From positions 1,612,001 to 1,676,000 of the forward strand of contig CASHTG010000015.1 of the NCBI GenBank assembly GCA_949357655.1: a stretch of 64,000 nt of DNA, given 5' to 3'. The DNA comes from Parascedosporium putredinis. Taxonomy: Eukaryota; Ascomycota; Sordariomycetes; Microascales; Microascaceae. Below, in pieces: positions 1 to 11,900 of this stretch (position 1 is its first letter; every line of letters begins with the position of its first letter). The notes beneath the pieces were generated by a model. It had not been told where the DNA came from. It did no database searches and saw only the letters and a list, made by a program, of their open reading frames with translations. A program made the position numbers and the translations under genes.

Positions 1-1633
1 TCATTTTCCTTTCTTTTTCTTCTTTTTTGTTGGAAAAGAAATTGGCAAAGGGGCAACAATTCCTTCCACGAGGGAGGAGCTCGCCAGCACCGACAATTGA
101 TTGGACGTGGAACGGGCACCTCACTGAACGTGCTCTTCTTCAACGGCCTGTAAATCCTTGCATGGGGATTGATTGATGCCTCAGTCGTGGAAACCGCCTT
201 CCCAACTCCGTATCTGTACCTCGGTCGTGTACATGTAATATTAGTGCCTCCCAGATGGAGTCTTCACAGATTCCGCCCACCATCAATCAATCAGTTGGAA
301 TTAAGGCTAGTGCGCACAGCGCCAGCAACGCCCCAACCGCATGCGGCCTTGTCGACTAACACGCCAACCCAATGACTCCGAAAAAGGGAGGGGAAACCAA
401 CATAAACCCTTTTTGACGCAATTGACCATCTGCATACCAGAGGGCCAACATTCCCATCAAGTCTGGTTCTCTCAATGGAGCTCTGTCCCACGATCAATTA
501 TTTCTCGCCCGCCGAGGAACGCCCCTAAAAGGAAGAAGAAGAAAAGAAGGAAAAAGAAAAAGGCACTAATAAAAAAGAATAAAAAAGAAAAAAGAAAAAG
601 AAGGCTCCAGCCAAACTGGATTAACTTACCCCATCTAGGCATGCATTGTCCCCTTGCACCCTGCCCGGCCCACGTCCCACAGCCCTCTCCCATGCTCCCC
701 TTTCGTCTTCCCCAGCACCAGCATCTCAGTCCGGTACGGCAACTGGCCCGCATACACTGTTTGCATTCGCCGGGATATCCCATCTGCTTCCTGATGTGTT
801 CTCTTTCTTGTTCCTTCTCCCACCCGTCCGGCGCTCGCCTAGACAAAGGGGAATGGAACCTTCTTCCGCCCCCGCCCCTTTCCCCTTCCCTCAACGCGGT
901 AGCACCCCAGCGTCGTCTCCCTCGGACATCTCCACAGGGACGGGAACGGGAATTAAAAAAAAAAAAAAAAAAAGGGTACCATGGTCTGTGATGCCTTTGA
1001 ATTCCGTACCCCTTCCATCTCTGGCATTCTGTCCCCCGAAAATGATCTTCGGTCTCACAGCCTCAGTTTCGACGCCACATTGTGCTTCCGTTTCCTTCTT
1101 CCACGGACCCGCTTCTTCTTCCGCAGCCTCCGTCTGATACCCAGACCACCCACTCCATATCATTATCCAAGTTGGGTCCTCTGATGACCATGGCCGCATA
1201 CGGTCGTCTCTTCCTAGGCAATCATGCATGGGGAGGGTGAAAAAGATCCATCCATCCCTAGCTTACTGGCTTTGCAGGTTGCGGGCTGAACGCAAAGGAG
1301 GATGGATGCTCCGGTCCTTGACACCCGTCCTTGACCAACATCCCTCGGTCCACTACTCCATAGGATCGCTCCAACCCGTTGTTCCTCTTTTTCCGTGATA
1401 TCATCCAGTTCCTCCCTCTCCCTACCATCATCCCCGTCCATCAATCCGTCATTTGCCGTCCTCCTTGCAGGCCAACGAGGATATAACTTGCCTGGCCGCC
1501 GCATCGGCAACCACGTCTACATCCCCTTCATATTCACAATCACTTACATGCTCAAACCTCAACCTCACTCTCCCACCCCACTCTTCACCCTCGCTATCAC
1601 ACACAACCACACACATATTTGTACCTGCCGACT

Positions 1634-1642
1634 TATATATAA
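1634..1642 (+). promoter_or_regulatory. TATA-like element upstream of the SWIM gene
   Basis: TATATATAA lies about 180 bases upstream of the ATG at 1819, followed by a C/T-rich tract typical of fungal promoters and leaders. The position is plausible for a core promoter, but no transcript start is visible from sequence alone. Confidence 0.35.
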
Positions 1643-1718
1643 TACATTCATGTACCAGTTCTTCTTTTTCTTCTTCCTCTGACCTCAAAAACCATCCTCT
1701 CCTGTTCTCTCCTCTCTT

Positions 1719-1752
1719 GTCCTGTCCTGTCCTGTCCTGTCCTGTCCTGTCC
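1719..1752 (+). repeat. CCTGT pentanucleotide tandem repeat
   Basis: Six perfect CCTGT units run from 1721 to 1750 in the presumed promoter or 5' leader of the SWIM gene, about 70-100 bases before its ATG. The tract is pyrimidine-rich on the + strand and probably varies in length between strains. Confidence 0.9.
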
Positions 1753-1818
1753 ACATGAGACTCTGAAACACAATACTCTTTCCCATCTCCCCCTTCCCTT
1801 ACACTTTTCACCCTCCTC

Positions 1819-3352
1819 ATGCCGACCGCTCCGACAAGTGAGCTCAGCCAACTCTCTCTCGACAGCAGCATGCCCCCGTTGCTAGCCGGCGCACCCGGGC
1901 GCACTCGTGGCCAGATCAGAGAGGACGTGTCGAGCTCCGAAGACGACACCGACTCGCACGGTTCCGCAACGGCTGGTGATAGCGACGAGGATGAGGACTC
2001 CTCCCTAGTCCGGTCGCCTACTCGGCTCACCTACCACCTGGGCGGGCTGCCCCGAAGCATCCAGGGAGCGGCTCGAGACGCCTTTCAGGATCCGCCCAAG
2101 ATCACTCTTCAGTGCTGTCGGCTAAAGGACGGCGTGTACGCCTTCCAGATGACCGAGCTGGTACATCGGTCCATCCGCATAGAGTCGCCCGACAGCAACC
2201 GCCCTCATCCCCGCTGCTCCTGCAGCAAGTCCTCCGCCTCCCCTGCCGACACGTCTTTTGGCTAATGGACCAGCTCGCCAAGCAAACCCTGTATAATCGC
2301 AACTCCAATACTCCCCTGTCCCTCACCGTCCACGGATACCCGGCCGAGGTAGGCCATCCCTTCACAGACATCTCCAATTTCCACCTAGACCTCCTAGCCG
2401 AGAGCCTCCACTGCGATCTCGTTGACCCGGAATGCGACCGAGACGGAGACTTGGACGAAAGCCGTGTCCTGGACGCTCGGGAACTCCTCGCTTCTATTTC
2501 GGCCGTCCCCCAGAAAAGTTTCGCCCCGACATCTTCACTGCTCCTCATCGAGGCAAGAAGCCCCTGAAGAGAGGCGACTTGGAGCAGACCCTCTTCCGCA
2601 TGCTTCTCGATAACAAACAACTCTTCAACGAACTATACTCGCTCACCCGATACACCGATCCCATCAAGGATCCTTTCCGAAGGCTGTCTCAGCGCGCCGC
2701 TCGCGTATTTGCCGAACTGGATACATACTGCTCCGAGCTGCACAACGCTAGCGTATCAGGACCCCGCAGCTTGTCCCCGAGCTCTTCTTCCTCCGTTTCG
2801 CCAGCTGGGTCTTTGGCTCCTAGAACCGAAACACCGTGCAATGTCTCCTGGGCGGCGCACCATATTTTGGGCATCGTGTCTTCTATCCGCGCGGCAGTTT
2901 ATCCCCTCCATGCCTCTACCCCTTTTCAGCGTATCGGTGCTGCCCGAGCATTGGTACGAATTCTTTCCGGGGTCTCGGACCGTAACGGCGACGTGAATCC
3001 TGGTTCCGTGCCAGCCGAGCGCAATCTTTACGCTCGCCTTATCGGCACCAGTGATGAGGACTTCGTTATTGCTATCCTTGTCGACATACCTGAGGCTTCA
3101 TCGCACTTTTTGCACAATCTCGAAGTCGTGCAAGATCGCTTGAAAGTGCACGGTGCGCCGCCCTCGTATATTGGCAAGTTTAGCAACCTCATCTCAACTT
3201 TGAGGGGCTATCCCCAACCTGGCAGCAGCCGGTCCTCCCCGGTGGGACAGGTTCTAAAAGACATAGTCAGGGACCACCCTCATCTAGAGATGCTAAGCGA
3301 GTCAAATAAGCTTAACAAACCCGGTTCGGGTAGAGCCCTCATCCCGTCTTAA
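1819..3352 (+). CDS. SWIM-type zinc-finger protein (two apparent frameshifts)
   Basis: One intronless gene of about 511 residues once two single-base gaps are repaired: 1534 bases plus 2 is an exact multiple of three. The N-terminus is acidic and serine-rich (residues 1-60). A SWIM zinc finger of the form CxC..CxH lies near 2210-2255: CSC ends the first frame, and PCRHVFWLMDQL begins the second after one C is restored in the run 2240-2243. The second break is in the C run 2507-2511, after which the frame reads EKFRPDIF. The C-terminal half is probably alpha-helical with a serine-rich insert (residues about 315-335). SWIM domains bind DNA or protein partners in other families; no specific function is known to me for this fungal form. 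The ATG at 1819 is the first in frame after the pyrimidine-rich leader. It converges with the kinase-like gene 470 bases downstream. Confidence 0.82.
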
Positions 3353-3823
3353 TAGTTGGAGATCTTACGGCTGGACACCGCAAGGGATTTCGACTGTCTT
3401 TCGTCTTCTTCTTTCATATTTCTTTCCCTTTCTTCACATTTCAGCCTTCTATTCTTCAACTCGTGGATGTTGACCATTCTAGAGCTAGAGCCGTGCTCCG
3501 ATTTCTCTCTTGGTTGGGTTCTGGCTTGCCTCAGATATGCTCTCTTATTCTCTCGTGCCACACTTCCCTTGGGGGAAGGGGCTCTTCGCTTTCCTATTTA
3601 ACCCATGGGCCGAGCCTTGAGCGGGTTCTCGCTCACACCTAGTCTATCTCCTTATATAAATCGTGCAGAAACGAGAATGCTAACGAACCTGTCGGTATCA
3701 AGAGCCCTAAGGAGGTTTCCTTCGTGACCTATATCCGTTATGACTTCCGCAAGCTACAAAAGATAAAGAATAAAACAAGAAATTCCTAGGACAAAGGATA
3801 TGCCAAGAATCCCCAAAGAAAGG
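3353..3823. other. Convergent intergenic region
   Basis: This 471-base stretch separates the 3' ends of the SWIM gene (+) and the kinase-like gene (-). It holds T-rich sequence after 3400 and no supportable ORF. It presumably carries both 3' untranslated regions. Confidence 0.6.
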
Positions 3824-5376
3824 CTAGTCTCTGCCCATGCTGAACCTAGAAATCCCCAACTCCTCACGATATTGGTCCAGTCCGTCCCAGAGCGCCCTCA
3901 GGGTGGGTCGTTCAAAGTAATTATCTTGCCATTGGTTCTTTCCCAAGAGCTCATCTCTGCGATCAAGAAACCCCTCTGCATGCTTAACCTCTTCTCTCCA
4001 CCACTTCTTTGCAACAAGATGGAGAAGGGATTCGCCGGCGTCGCTCGGGATTGTACTTCCTTCTTCTTCTGCGCTAGGAGAAAGCTTGAGTGCACTTCCT
4101 ACACGGCCGAGTTTTTCGCTAAGCGTGTGTCGCCTGCCTCTAGTACACTGATCAATCAGCACACGCATCTTTTCTGGAGTGCGCCGGTAATTTGGAAATT
4201 CCAAGTCCGACTCCCATCGGTAGGACTGCCAGAATGCGGTCCGGTGAGGGGCGCTAACTCCCTCGAATATACACCATATCACCCGACCCAACATGTAAAC
4301 CTCTGCTGCTTCTTGCTCTGCATGGCTTAAGCATAGCCAAGGAATGTTGTAGCTAGGGAGAAGTTGTAAGTGCTCCTCGGTATCTGTGAAGTCTGCGACT
4401 TCGCCGATGCCGCGGAGGAGGCCTCGGATCCTAGTACCATAGCGTTGTTTGGTGGGTTCAGGAATATCATCAGAAGTTGCCAGCAGGAGTATGTACTGGA
4501 TAAAATTGACCTCCGGTGCCGAAAATTCACACCACACTCCCTCTGTTCAAGGTCTACGATTATGGCATCGCCAGAACTAGATAGTACTACGTTGTCAAGA
4601 CGCAGATCTGGGTAAAATATGCCGCAGCGGTCATGGAGATGCCGAATTGCGGACGTAATTTGAAGCGACCAGCGGAGCTGGTTTTCAATGGTGAGATGCT
4701 TCTGAGCATGGTGCAACGGTAATATGTCGCGGAGGCTTCCTTGTTCGTGGTATTCTAGTAGAAACCCGACGACTGCGTTCTTATTTCCGAAAGAACACCT
4801 TTTGTCGCCAGATATGAAGGACGTCCAATAACGTTGTCGTGGCTTTTAATGGTCAGGAGATTTCTCAGCTCATGATAAATATATTTTGGATAACTGGTAA
4901 GGGCCTTCATAATCCATATCTTCTGCTCGAACTTTACAAGACATACACTGTCATGTAGCTGCTCAACTAGATCGAGGCTCGATAAAGGTACCTGAGGGGG
5001 TAAAGTAACGCGGTGCTCCCATAGTCGGTCAAGGAAGTCGGCTGATTTTAGTTGCCTCTCGAGGTTATGCATCGGGGCGATGCAGATGCGAATCTCGTCA
5101 AGGTTGACAGATATATTTTCGAAAACGATTCGCGAGCCGAAAGGCAAGGAATGGTACCACCTCGGGGGTCAGGAATGACGTTGTCCATTGTTGGAGTTTT
5201 CGGACTATGAGTCTTGTAATAGCAAGATTGCGCACCCTCCCACGGTCCTTTGTGTGGAAAGCATCGTCAAGCTGGAGCAGCGAGCGTATCTCGGGGGTCT
5301 GGCTGGATTGCTCCGGGATAAAGACGTCGATACGGGAGGGTATTGTTGGTTTTATAAAAGGGGGATGGCGTAAAAT
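3824..5376 (-). CDS. Atypical protein-kinase-fold protein (frameshifted; 5' end uncertain)
   Basis: Reading right to left, kinase landmarks occur in order: WIMKAL (ATP-lysine position), YIYHELRNLL (helix-C Glu), LLEYHEQGSL (hinge), YPDLRLDN in place of HRDxKxxN, VDLEQR in place of DFG, and SAPEV (APE). So the catalytic-loop Lys is Arg and the DFG Phe-Gly is Leu-Glu; the enzyme may be weak or a pseudokinase. A C-terminal helical region follows (VYMLGRVIWCIFEG, then a Trp-rich tail). Three breaks need one extra base each: C run 4539-4541, 4798-4803, and G run 5164-5168 (this one may need two). The stop is at 3824-3826. Coding signal continues upstream of the ATG at 5188 (RNLAITRLIVRKLQQ frame) to about 5376, so the true start lies further up. 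I recall fungal homologues with this conserved block, from memory only. Confidence 0.72.
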
Positions 5377-5900
5377 TGGGTACCTAGTCCAGTGCAGCCG
5401 TCAATTCTCCAAAACGGATTGCTCGGGAATTCTAGGCTTTCGATGCGGTTTTTCGGGTTTAGGGAGAGGTCGCCCAATCCCCCACGGTCCTGGAGAGAGT
5501 GCCCGTTCTCTGCCCGTGACCCGGCGGCCTCGTAGGTAGATCTCTCCACAAAGGCCGCGGTGGGGTGGATTACGTCGTGTATCGCGTGGGAGCTGAGGCT
5601 CATGGCGATGACATAGATCAACAACAAAAGGATGCCTGGATCTTGCGGAAAGATGAGTTGAAGCTGTATCTGGGTCCTGTGGAGGGTAGATGACTGAAGG
5701 AAGGTTAGTTTTCGCCCTCCGATATCTGGACAGGGAGTTCGCCTTTATGTAGTATAGAGAGGGACCTTGATGCTGTGGGCATTCAGACTTACAACTTCAG
5801 CCGCGGAACCAATGTTTCCAGGTCCTTCTTTTGGCCTCCGAATGCGGCGCTGCACGAGGTGAAGGAGTAAGAAAAAGTGGCAGGAAGAGTCGAATATGGT
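5377..5900 (-). other. Possible 5' exons of the kinase-like gene
   Basis: On the minus strand a short open segment ending at 5793 reads FGGQKKDLETLVPRLKL and is followed by a good GTAAGT donor (5792-5787). A second open segment spans 5627 to about 5380. Both would fit N-terminal exons of the gene downstream, perhaps a helical N-terminal domain, but I cannot join them in a single frame with confidence. Confidence 0.3.
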
Positions 5901-8900
5901 TGGCAAAAGAAAGAGTTTTTTTTTTTTTAATTGTCTATTTCTCTCTCTGATTGCGGTGCAAAACTCCTGCTTTTATCAAGGTAAAGAAAAGGGACTAATG
6001 CACCCAAACGGAGGGGAGGGAAGGTGTCACAAAAGAGCCTGGAGCCATGAGAAGGTTGATCCCGGTGATGGCCTTCGGAGCGTGCGTGGCCAGATGAGTG
6101 CGACGACCGTTTCTAGGAACCTGCACTCGTCCTCGGTTGCTAACTCATGTGATTGGCCCTCCGAGAGAGGAGTTGTTGGGGAACCAGTTTTTCACCCTAA
6201 GGTCGGGGTCGGCCAAGCCGGGCAGCAGATGGTCTCGGGGTATGAGGGAAGCGATGTGAACGACACCTGAAGTCACCTCAAGGGATGTGACGTTGTTCTC
6301 TTGTCCGCTCTGACGACTCGAGACGCCAGGGATGGATTAAGGTGCCCAGAAGCGGCGGGATAAACTCCAATAAATATTTCCTGGACGTGAAGAACACCTG
6401 CCTCGCGAGACTAGACGAGAGGCTTAATATTACTGGGGAACAAGACGGGAATGTGGGTATTAAGAGGGGTTATGGAACAAGTATCATGGGAAGGAGCAAT
6501 TGAATAGGTTGGTACCTTCCGCCCTTGATGGATTTTCGGTGTCTGCGACAGAATTTGAACTGCAGAAGCTGGCAGAGTATGATAGTACATTGTGACTTGT
6601 CTCAAGGCAGAGGACCGCAAGTTGGAAGCTCTAAGCTTGGTCTTGTAATTGCCAACCTTCTGCCATTTATAGTTGGCTTGCTGTGAATATGATCGATACA
6701 ATGATGGGAAATATCGTCTCCAAGAGGATAAGGGAAATTGCTTCTTCTGCTGGAAAGATCGTGGAGTAGAAATGGCTCACGGAGCCGCCGTCCTCCCGTC
6801 CCTCTACTTGCAGTCCTTCAAGGCACCACACCCCTTTCTGTGAGCAGGCAGCGTTGAGAAATCAATGGGCCGTGCTTGCAGCTGACAGTCTTTGCGAGCT
6901 CATGGTCTATGGCGCGACAGGAAAGTTGGTGCGGCGAGCGAATCGGGTGACTCAGTCCAATTATCATCCATGGGTCTCTACTTCATCATCGGCGGTTCGG
7001 CTCTATAAGATCGGCGAGCGCGCTTCCTCATAACGAGAAGCCCAACTCGGCCGTTGTGCTGAATTGATTGTCACCCAGAAAGACTCTCTCTCTGCTGCAG
7101 TGTCGACTAAGGAGACGGGAAGAGCCCAACTGGGCAGGCGCTACTCTTGGCTGCCCGATATCTCTGCTTAACTGTCAGGCCTTGATCGGTTGGTATAATC
7201 ACGATTTGAACTGGCAGGTGTGGAGGCCATGTTTCTATTTTAGAAGGCATGGATAGGAAGAGGCAATGGCCGTGAGGCCGGGGATCCGGAGGATTGAAGC
7301 GACTGCAACACAACTCGTGGGCTTCATGGGTGGTCTGATACTGCCAAGCAAGTTCCCTCGTCGAGCTGAGCTTACAATGCCGAGAAGCAACCCTAGGTCG
7401 CGAGGGACTCCGATGGGTATCCTTGGTGGCGTCGAGGCACCTTCACACTATTTTGACGGAGGCCACCGAGGTATGAGAGGCAGACGCCCTCGTTGATTAC
7501 CTGGCGCCCCCAGCACGTATTATTGCCTTGCTTCTTCTAGACTTGGCGGTGGCTCCAGCCGGAGCTTTGATCACGGTATGGTTAAGAATCGGTAACGGTG
7601 CATCGGCAAACGAAAAGCGGAACACCAGGCGAGATCTCGTTTGGTGAACATTACCCATAGCGGATGGAATGAAAACGCGACAAGGCTATTGTTAATTCCT
7701 TATCCTTCGTCACTTGCTTAGAGGGGGCGAGGGCATAGGAGCGTATATCCTCTGGCGTCAAAGAGCGAAACACCACAGCTATCCTGAAAGCTCGATGTCG
7801 TTGGATAGAAGGAGGCATTGACGCACAAGTGAAGGATTCTTTAGTCCTATCGCGAAGCAGGCGTCCAAAAACCAGACATATCCAGAAGGGGCGCTCCAGA
7901 ATAGTCAGCATGACCGCGCCGAGGATGGGGTAGGTATGTGGTGGTTACCACGTAAGACGCCCCAGGGTTGACTACTAGCGAGCCTTCTCCTTCCCAAGAC
8001 GTCCATTCCAATAAATACAGAAAAGGCCAGTGTGTTTGCCAACTACTAGGACAGAATAGTGGCCATCCAGCCCTGTAACACCTACACGGTCAAAGAGGCA
8101 TGCTCGCATCGCCTCTCCGCTCAGCCGGAAGCTTAGTGTAGAGGGCTCGAACTGGGAATTGAAGGGTCAGCCGGCTGCCCTTGCCGAGTCAGCCACAGCT
8201 CTGTTGTGGGCGTCTTGTGTGTTCTAGTTGGCGAACATGATCAAACACTGCGCGTTATTAATGCAAGGACCCGGGAAACCTGCTAGCGCTAACCGGGGCA
8301 GTCATTCCTGCGCCCCGACGGACGCCACGAGCCGTGACCCTGAAGTCCGTACCGTACCTATGTCGGCAATAGAGGAAGACAGAGGTGGCGACCGGTGAAG
8401 GAAGCGTGACGGAGGCGAGCGAAGACCAGCAGACTCCCATTAGGTATCAACCTCTTGTCTGTCTGCCCATCCACAACGCCCACGTCGCTTTGGCGTTGTC
8501 ACATCCGGGAGCGGCCAAATCGATCGAACCTTCTCGGACCCCGGCGATTCGAACCTTCGTCCTCAGCACGTGCAGGTTTGATCGAGACTGCCGTTGCATG
8601 AGGAATAGACTGGAGCAATGCAACTCGAGCTAGGTCGTTTCTCGTTTCTTCTTCTTCTCCTTTTTTATATATTTTTTATTGCAACCTTATAAGTTTTCTC
8701 CTCTTTCATCTCATCGTCAAGGATAGCGTCTAGACATCCGCACAAGGGCTCTCCGTCTAGGAAAATCAACGAAACCCATTCGTAGCAATGGAGCCTTGCC
8801 ACTCTGCTCACCGGTGCAATTTTGGCAGCGCCAAGTACCGTGCGCCATTTCGCCCATTGACAAGATTGAGAAGTTGATTGTCTACTTCGGTGGGGCTGCA

Positions 8901-11900
8901 CGATAGACGAAACACGGCTTCAGTAAGCCGAGATAACTCATCCCTAGGCAGACGTGGATCTATCTTTGAGTCGGTGAGATGGATCTCTCGTCGCAACTGA
9001 AGAGCATCCCTGGAGGCTTCGCATTGGTGACACGCCGCTATTACAGCGCGGGATGGTCCTAAATCGGAAAGATGAGAAACTAGAAAGGCAAACCTTCGGA
9101 GACGAAGGCGAAACGAGCTCACCGGTGAGGCCATTGAGTGGTTCAAGCCTCCGGAGCGGGTTTGTGTCGTCAGGTTTGCGAGTCGCATCGTCAAGCCGGT
9201 CCGTGGGAGGTTCCACACCGGTCAAGCTTCCGGCATGAGAATTAATTGATTTTTCCCCTGTCAAATTTGTGTGGGATGGACTAAAAGGGGGCCAGGGCGC
9301 TGCTGTTCCCGAAGGGGAGGCGTTTGGTTTGTGGGCCACAGCCGAGCATATCGGAAGTAACTAAAACCAAAATCCTTAAAACCTGCCAACTTCGAAATTG
9401 CCTTTGGACATTCTCGACCTGCACACGGTGCTCTTCGCCAATAAGGTTAGGAATCTGGCTGTCACGCGAGGCTTTGCAGTAGAATGGGGAGGGCGGGGGT
9501 GGGAGACAGGTGGGCGATGGGTTGCGGTATCCATCCATCTAGGATGTCCGCCAATGTCGAACGTGAACCACCGACGGTCGTCTCGAGTGTCGGAGGGAAA
9601 ATGGGGCACTGGGGTCACTGACCTCCGCGGGTCCCCGAAACATCTCCCTCTATTATCTACTCGAGGGTTGATGGGAAGGCCAGGCTCGCCGATCCTGGGT
9701 TGGACGCGGCGAGGTCAGGTTCAACAGAGAACCCTGGGCAGCTCTCGGAAGATCCGTGCAGCCTTAATGACCTAGATTCTTTCCGCGCTTCGAAAGGGGG
9801 ATTACTTCGCCTCGGTCTCAGCATCTTATTCCCTTCATATTGGCTCTTCAACAAGCACATATGACGTGGCTCTGACAAGGTGGGAGGTGACCAACACCCG
9901 ATTCAAAGACTTCCTTCCCGTCCATTCACGTTGCTTCCCGGCAGGCAAGGGGAGGTCTAGACCTCTCCTCTTTTCGGCACATTGCAAACGACAACCTGCT
10001 CTTCCATTCATTCATAGGAAGGAGGAGTTGTTCCGCAGTTAGAAAATACACCCTTCCCCCTTCTCACGATCCACCGCAATACCCAGCGAAATTATATTGA
10101 TGTTTCTCGACCTCATCTAGAAACAGATGCCCCGTTCATCCGCTAGACGGGGACAATAATAAGCGGTGTAGGTTCTGCGGGGCACCCGACTCTACGCGTT
10201 GAAATGCCCCAGGCCGCGAATATCCTGCGTACACGGCCGTTATGAATCGTCCCTCTGGGATTTCTCCTAAGGGTGTAGACCATGCGATGATGGTTCAACC
10301 ACCGGCTAATACGAGCGGGGAGGTTCTCGACTGTGACGTGGCGAGCCTTGTCATCCATTTGCCCCCAGCTAACTAACTCTTCAATGTTCCTTGTGTTGAC
10401 CGGGAACGGCAGGCACAAATGTTGTTTTCAAGACTAGAGATATCTATGCTAGCTCCCATACTAGATGCGACGATTCGAGCTGTTGCTTTCGCTACAGAAA
10501 CTTACAAGAGCGAGAGGGGCAACGACCGACCGGTAAGAATGGTCACATCTCAAACAGCTCCCCCAAAGTTTCACCCTATTCTTTTCATGGCCACGGCCAC
10601 TTTCATCGCCAAGGTTGGATGGAAACGGATATATGGTTGGGGCGAATGGCATAGTTGAATCTCGGAAGACTTCTGGAAGGAGAGAGGGAAAAAGATGCTG
10701 GTGCGGCCCGACAAGGGATCTTGATGATGGAAAGAGGGAACAAAGCTAAGTCTGTCAAGCCGACTTTATGATAACCCCATCCATTATGAAGCCGAGTTCT
10801 TAATTATTGATAAGACACCCCGAAGTTCGAGTTTCGTTTTTATCAGGTATCGGTGTCAAGGAGAAAAGGAAGGAAGCAGATCTCAGGCCATCTTCCCGAA
10901 GCACCAACGCTCGAGTTACCGTTCATTGTTTGAGCCCTTCCCGGCCGGTATTAATACTCTAGTTCAAGAGTAAGAGTATTTTTGTGGTGATTAAAAAATT
11001 GTTAAGAGAGTACTTGTAGAATCGGTGCTCTTTGCCCCCTTGCCTATGATACCGTAAAAGTGCAGCCATCTCGGATCGCGATAAAATCAAAATTGTTCCC
11101 ACTCACCGGTTCCTGCATAGCATCCAAGCGGGCATCGCATGTCTGACCATGTCAAACTTTCTTGGTCCGAGGAGCTAACCTACTCTGGTTCCAGCCTATC
11201 ACCATTTGAGCATGGGTCGCTTGTGGTATTCTTCGAAGAATGGAGTGAAACGGTGTCTAAGAACCGTCACGCGGCCATGAAGAGAGGGAGGGAGCGATCA
11301 AGCCCCGCACTGCCCTTCTCTCTCTGACAAGCAAACTAATAATATTACCGGGTTCTTCCAAAGGAGGGGCATGCAATACGAACATTTGATGCGAGAGCTT
11401 CAGACTTCTGGTGTATTAGCCAGCCGCCGGAATGCCATTCAAGCCCGTGGCTAGCTCACGTCATACAAAAGTTCAGCTCCCAATTGAGGACGATCGACGG
11501 AGAAGGCTGGGCTGTCTGACGAAAGAAAATTGATTGATGGATGGCCTGTAATGAGGTTGCCGGGATAGGACCCTCCTCTCGACAAGAGGGAAGCTCTAGA
11601 CGAGCTGCGTTGGGGGAGCACGAATTTCGGATGAGGCTAATAAAGCACCATGCGTTCTCGCGCATTCCTTGTGGGTGCGCTTGCCGGAAGCCATGGCCAG
11701 CTCCCAGGGTTTGCTGTCGTATTGTGTTCTTGAATCGGCGCACAAGCCGCCGTGACGGTGAATGCGTTCTCACAAGGGTCACGCCGCGAATTTACCAATG
11801 AGAAAAGATGTCTGGTTCACCGATCACCCTCTCACCCTCGTCTTTGTTCTTCAAATTTATCCATGGAGCTGTTTTTTTCTTTCTTTTTTTCTGGGGGTTT

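Larger units (their letters stand above)
1..1818. other. Intergenic region and upstream region of the SWIM gene
   Basis: I see no gene with recognisable protein content. The stretch holds an A/G-rich patch near 525-603, an A run near 955-972, and increasingly pyrimidine-rich sequence towards 1818. Long frames here are lysine-rich or proline/serine-rich products of low-complexity DNA. The last 200 bases hold a TATA-like sequence and a CCTGT tandem repeat, listed separately. Confidence 0.6.

Noticed and set aside
341..991. 216-residue lysine-rich + frame
   Set aside because: Spans an A/G-rich patch and an A run; no conserved motif, and length is due to low complexity.
1719..1752. CCTGT array as a CRISPR-like repeat
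   Set aside because: Units are 5 bases with no spacers; it is a simple tandem repeat in a eukaryotic genome.
8540..8620. tRNA-like T-loop GGTTCGAATC on the minus strand near 8546-8560
   Set aside because: The flanking bases do not pair as a T stem and no acceptor, D or anticodon arms can be formed.
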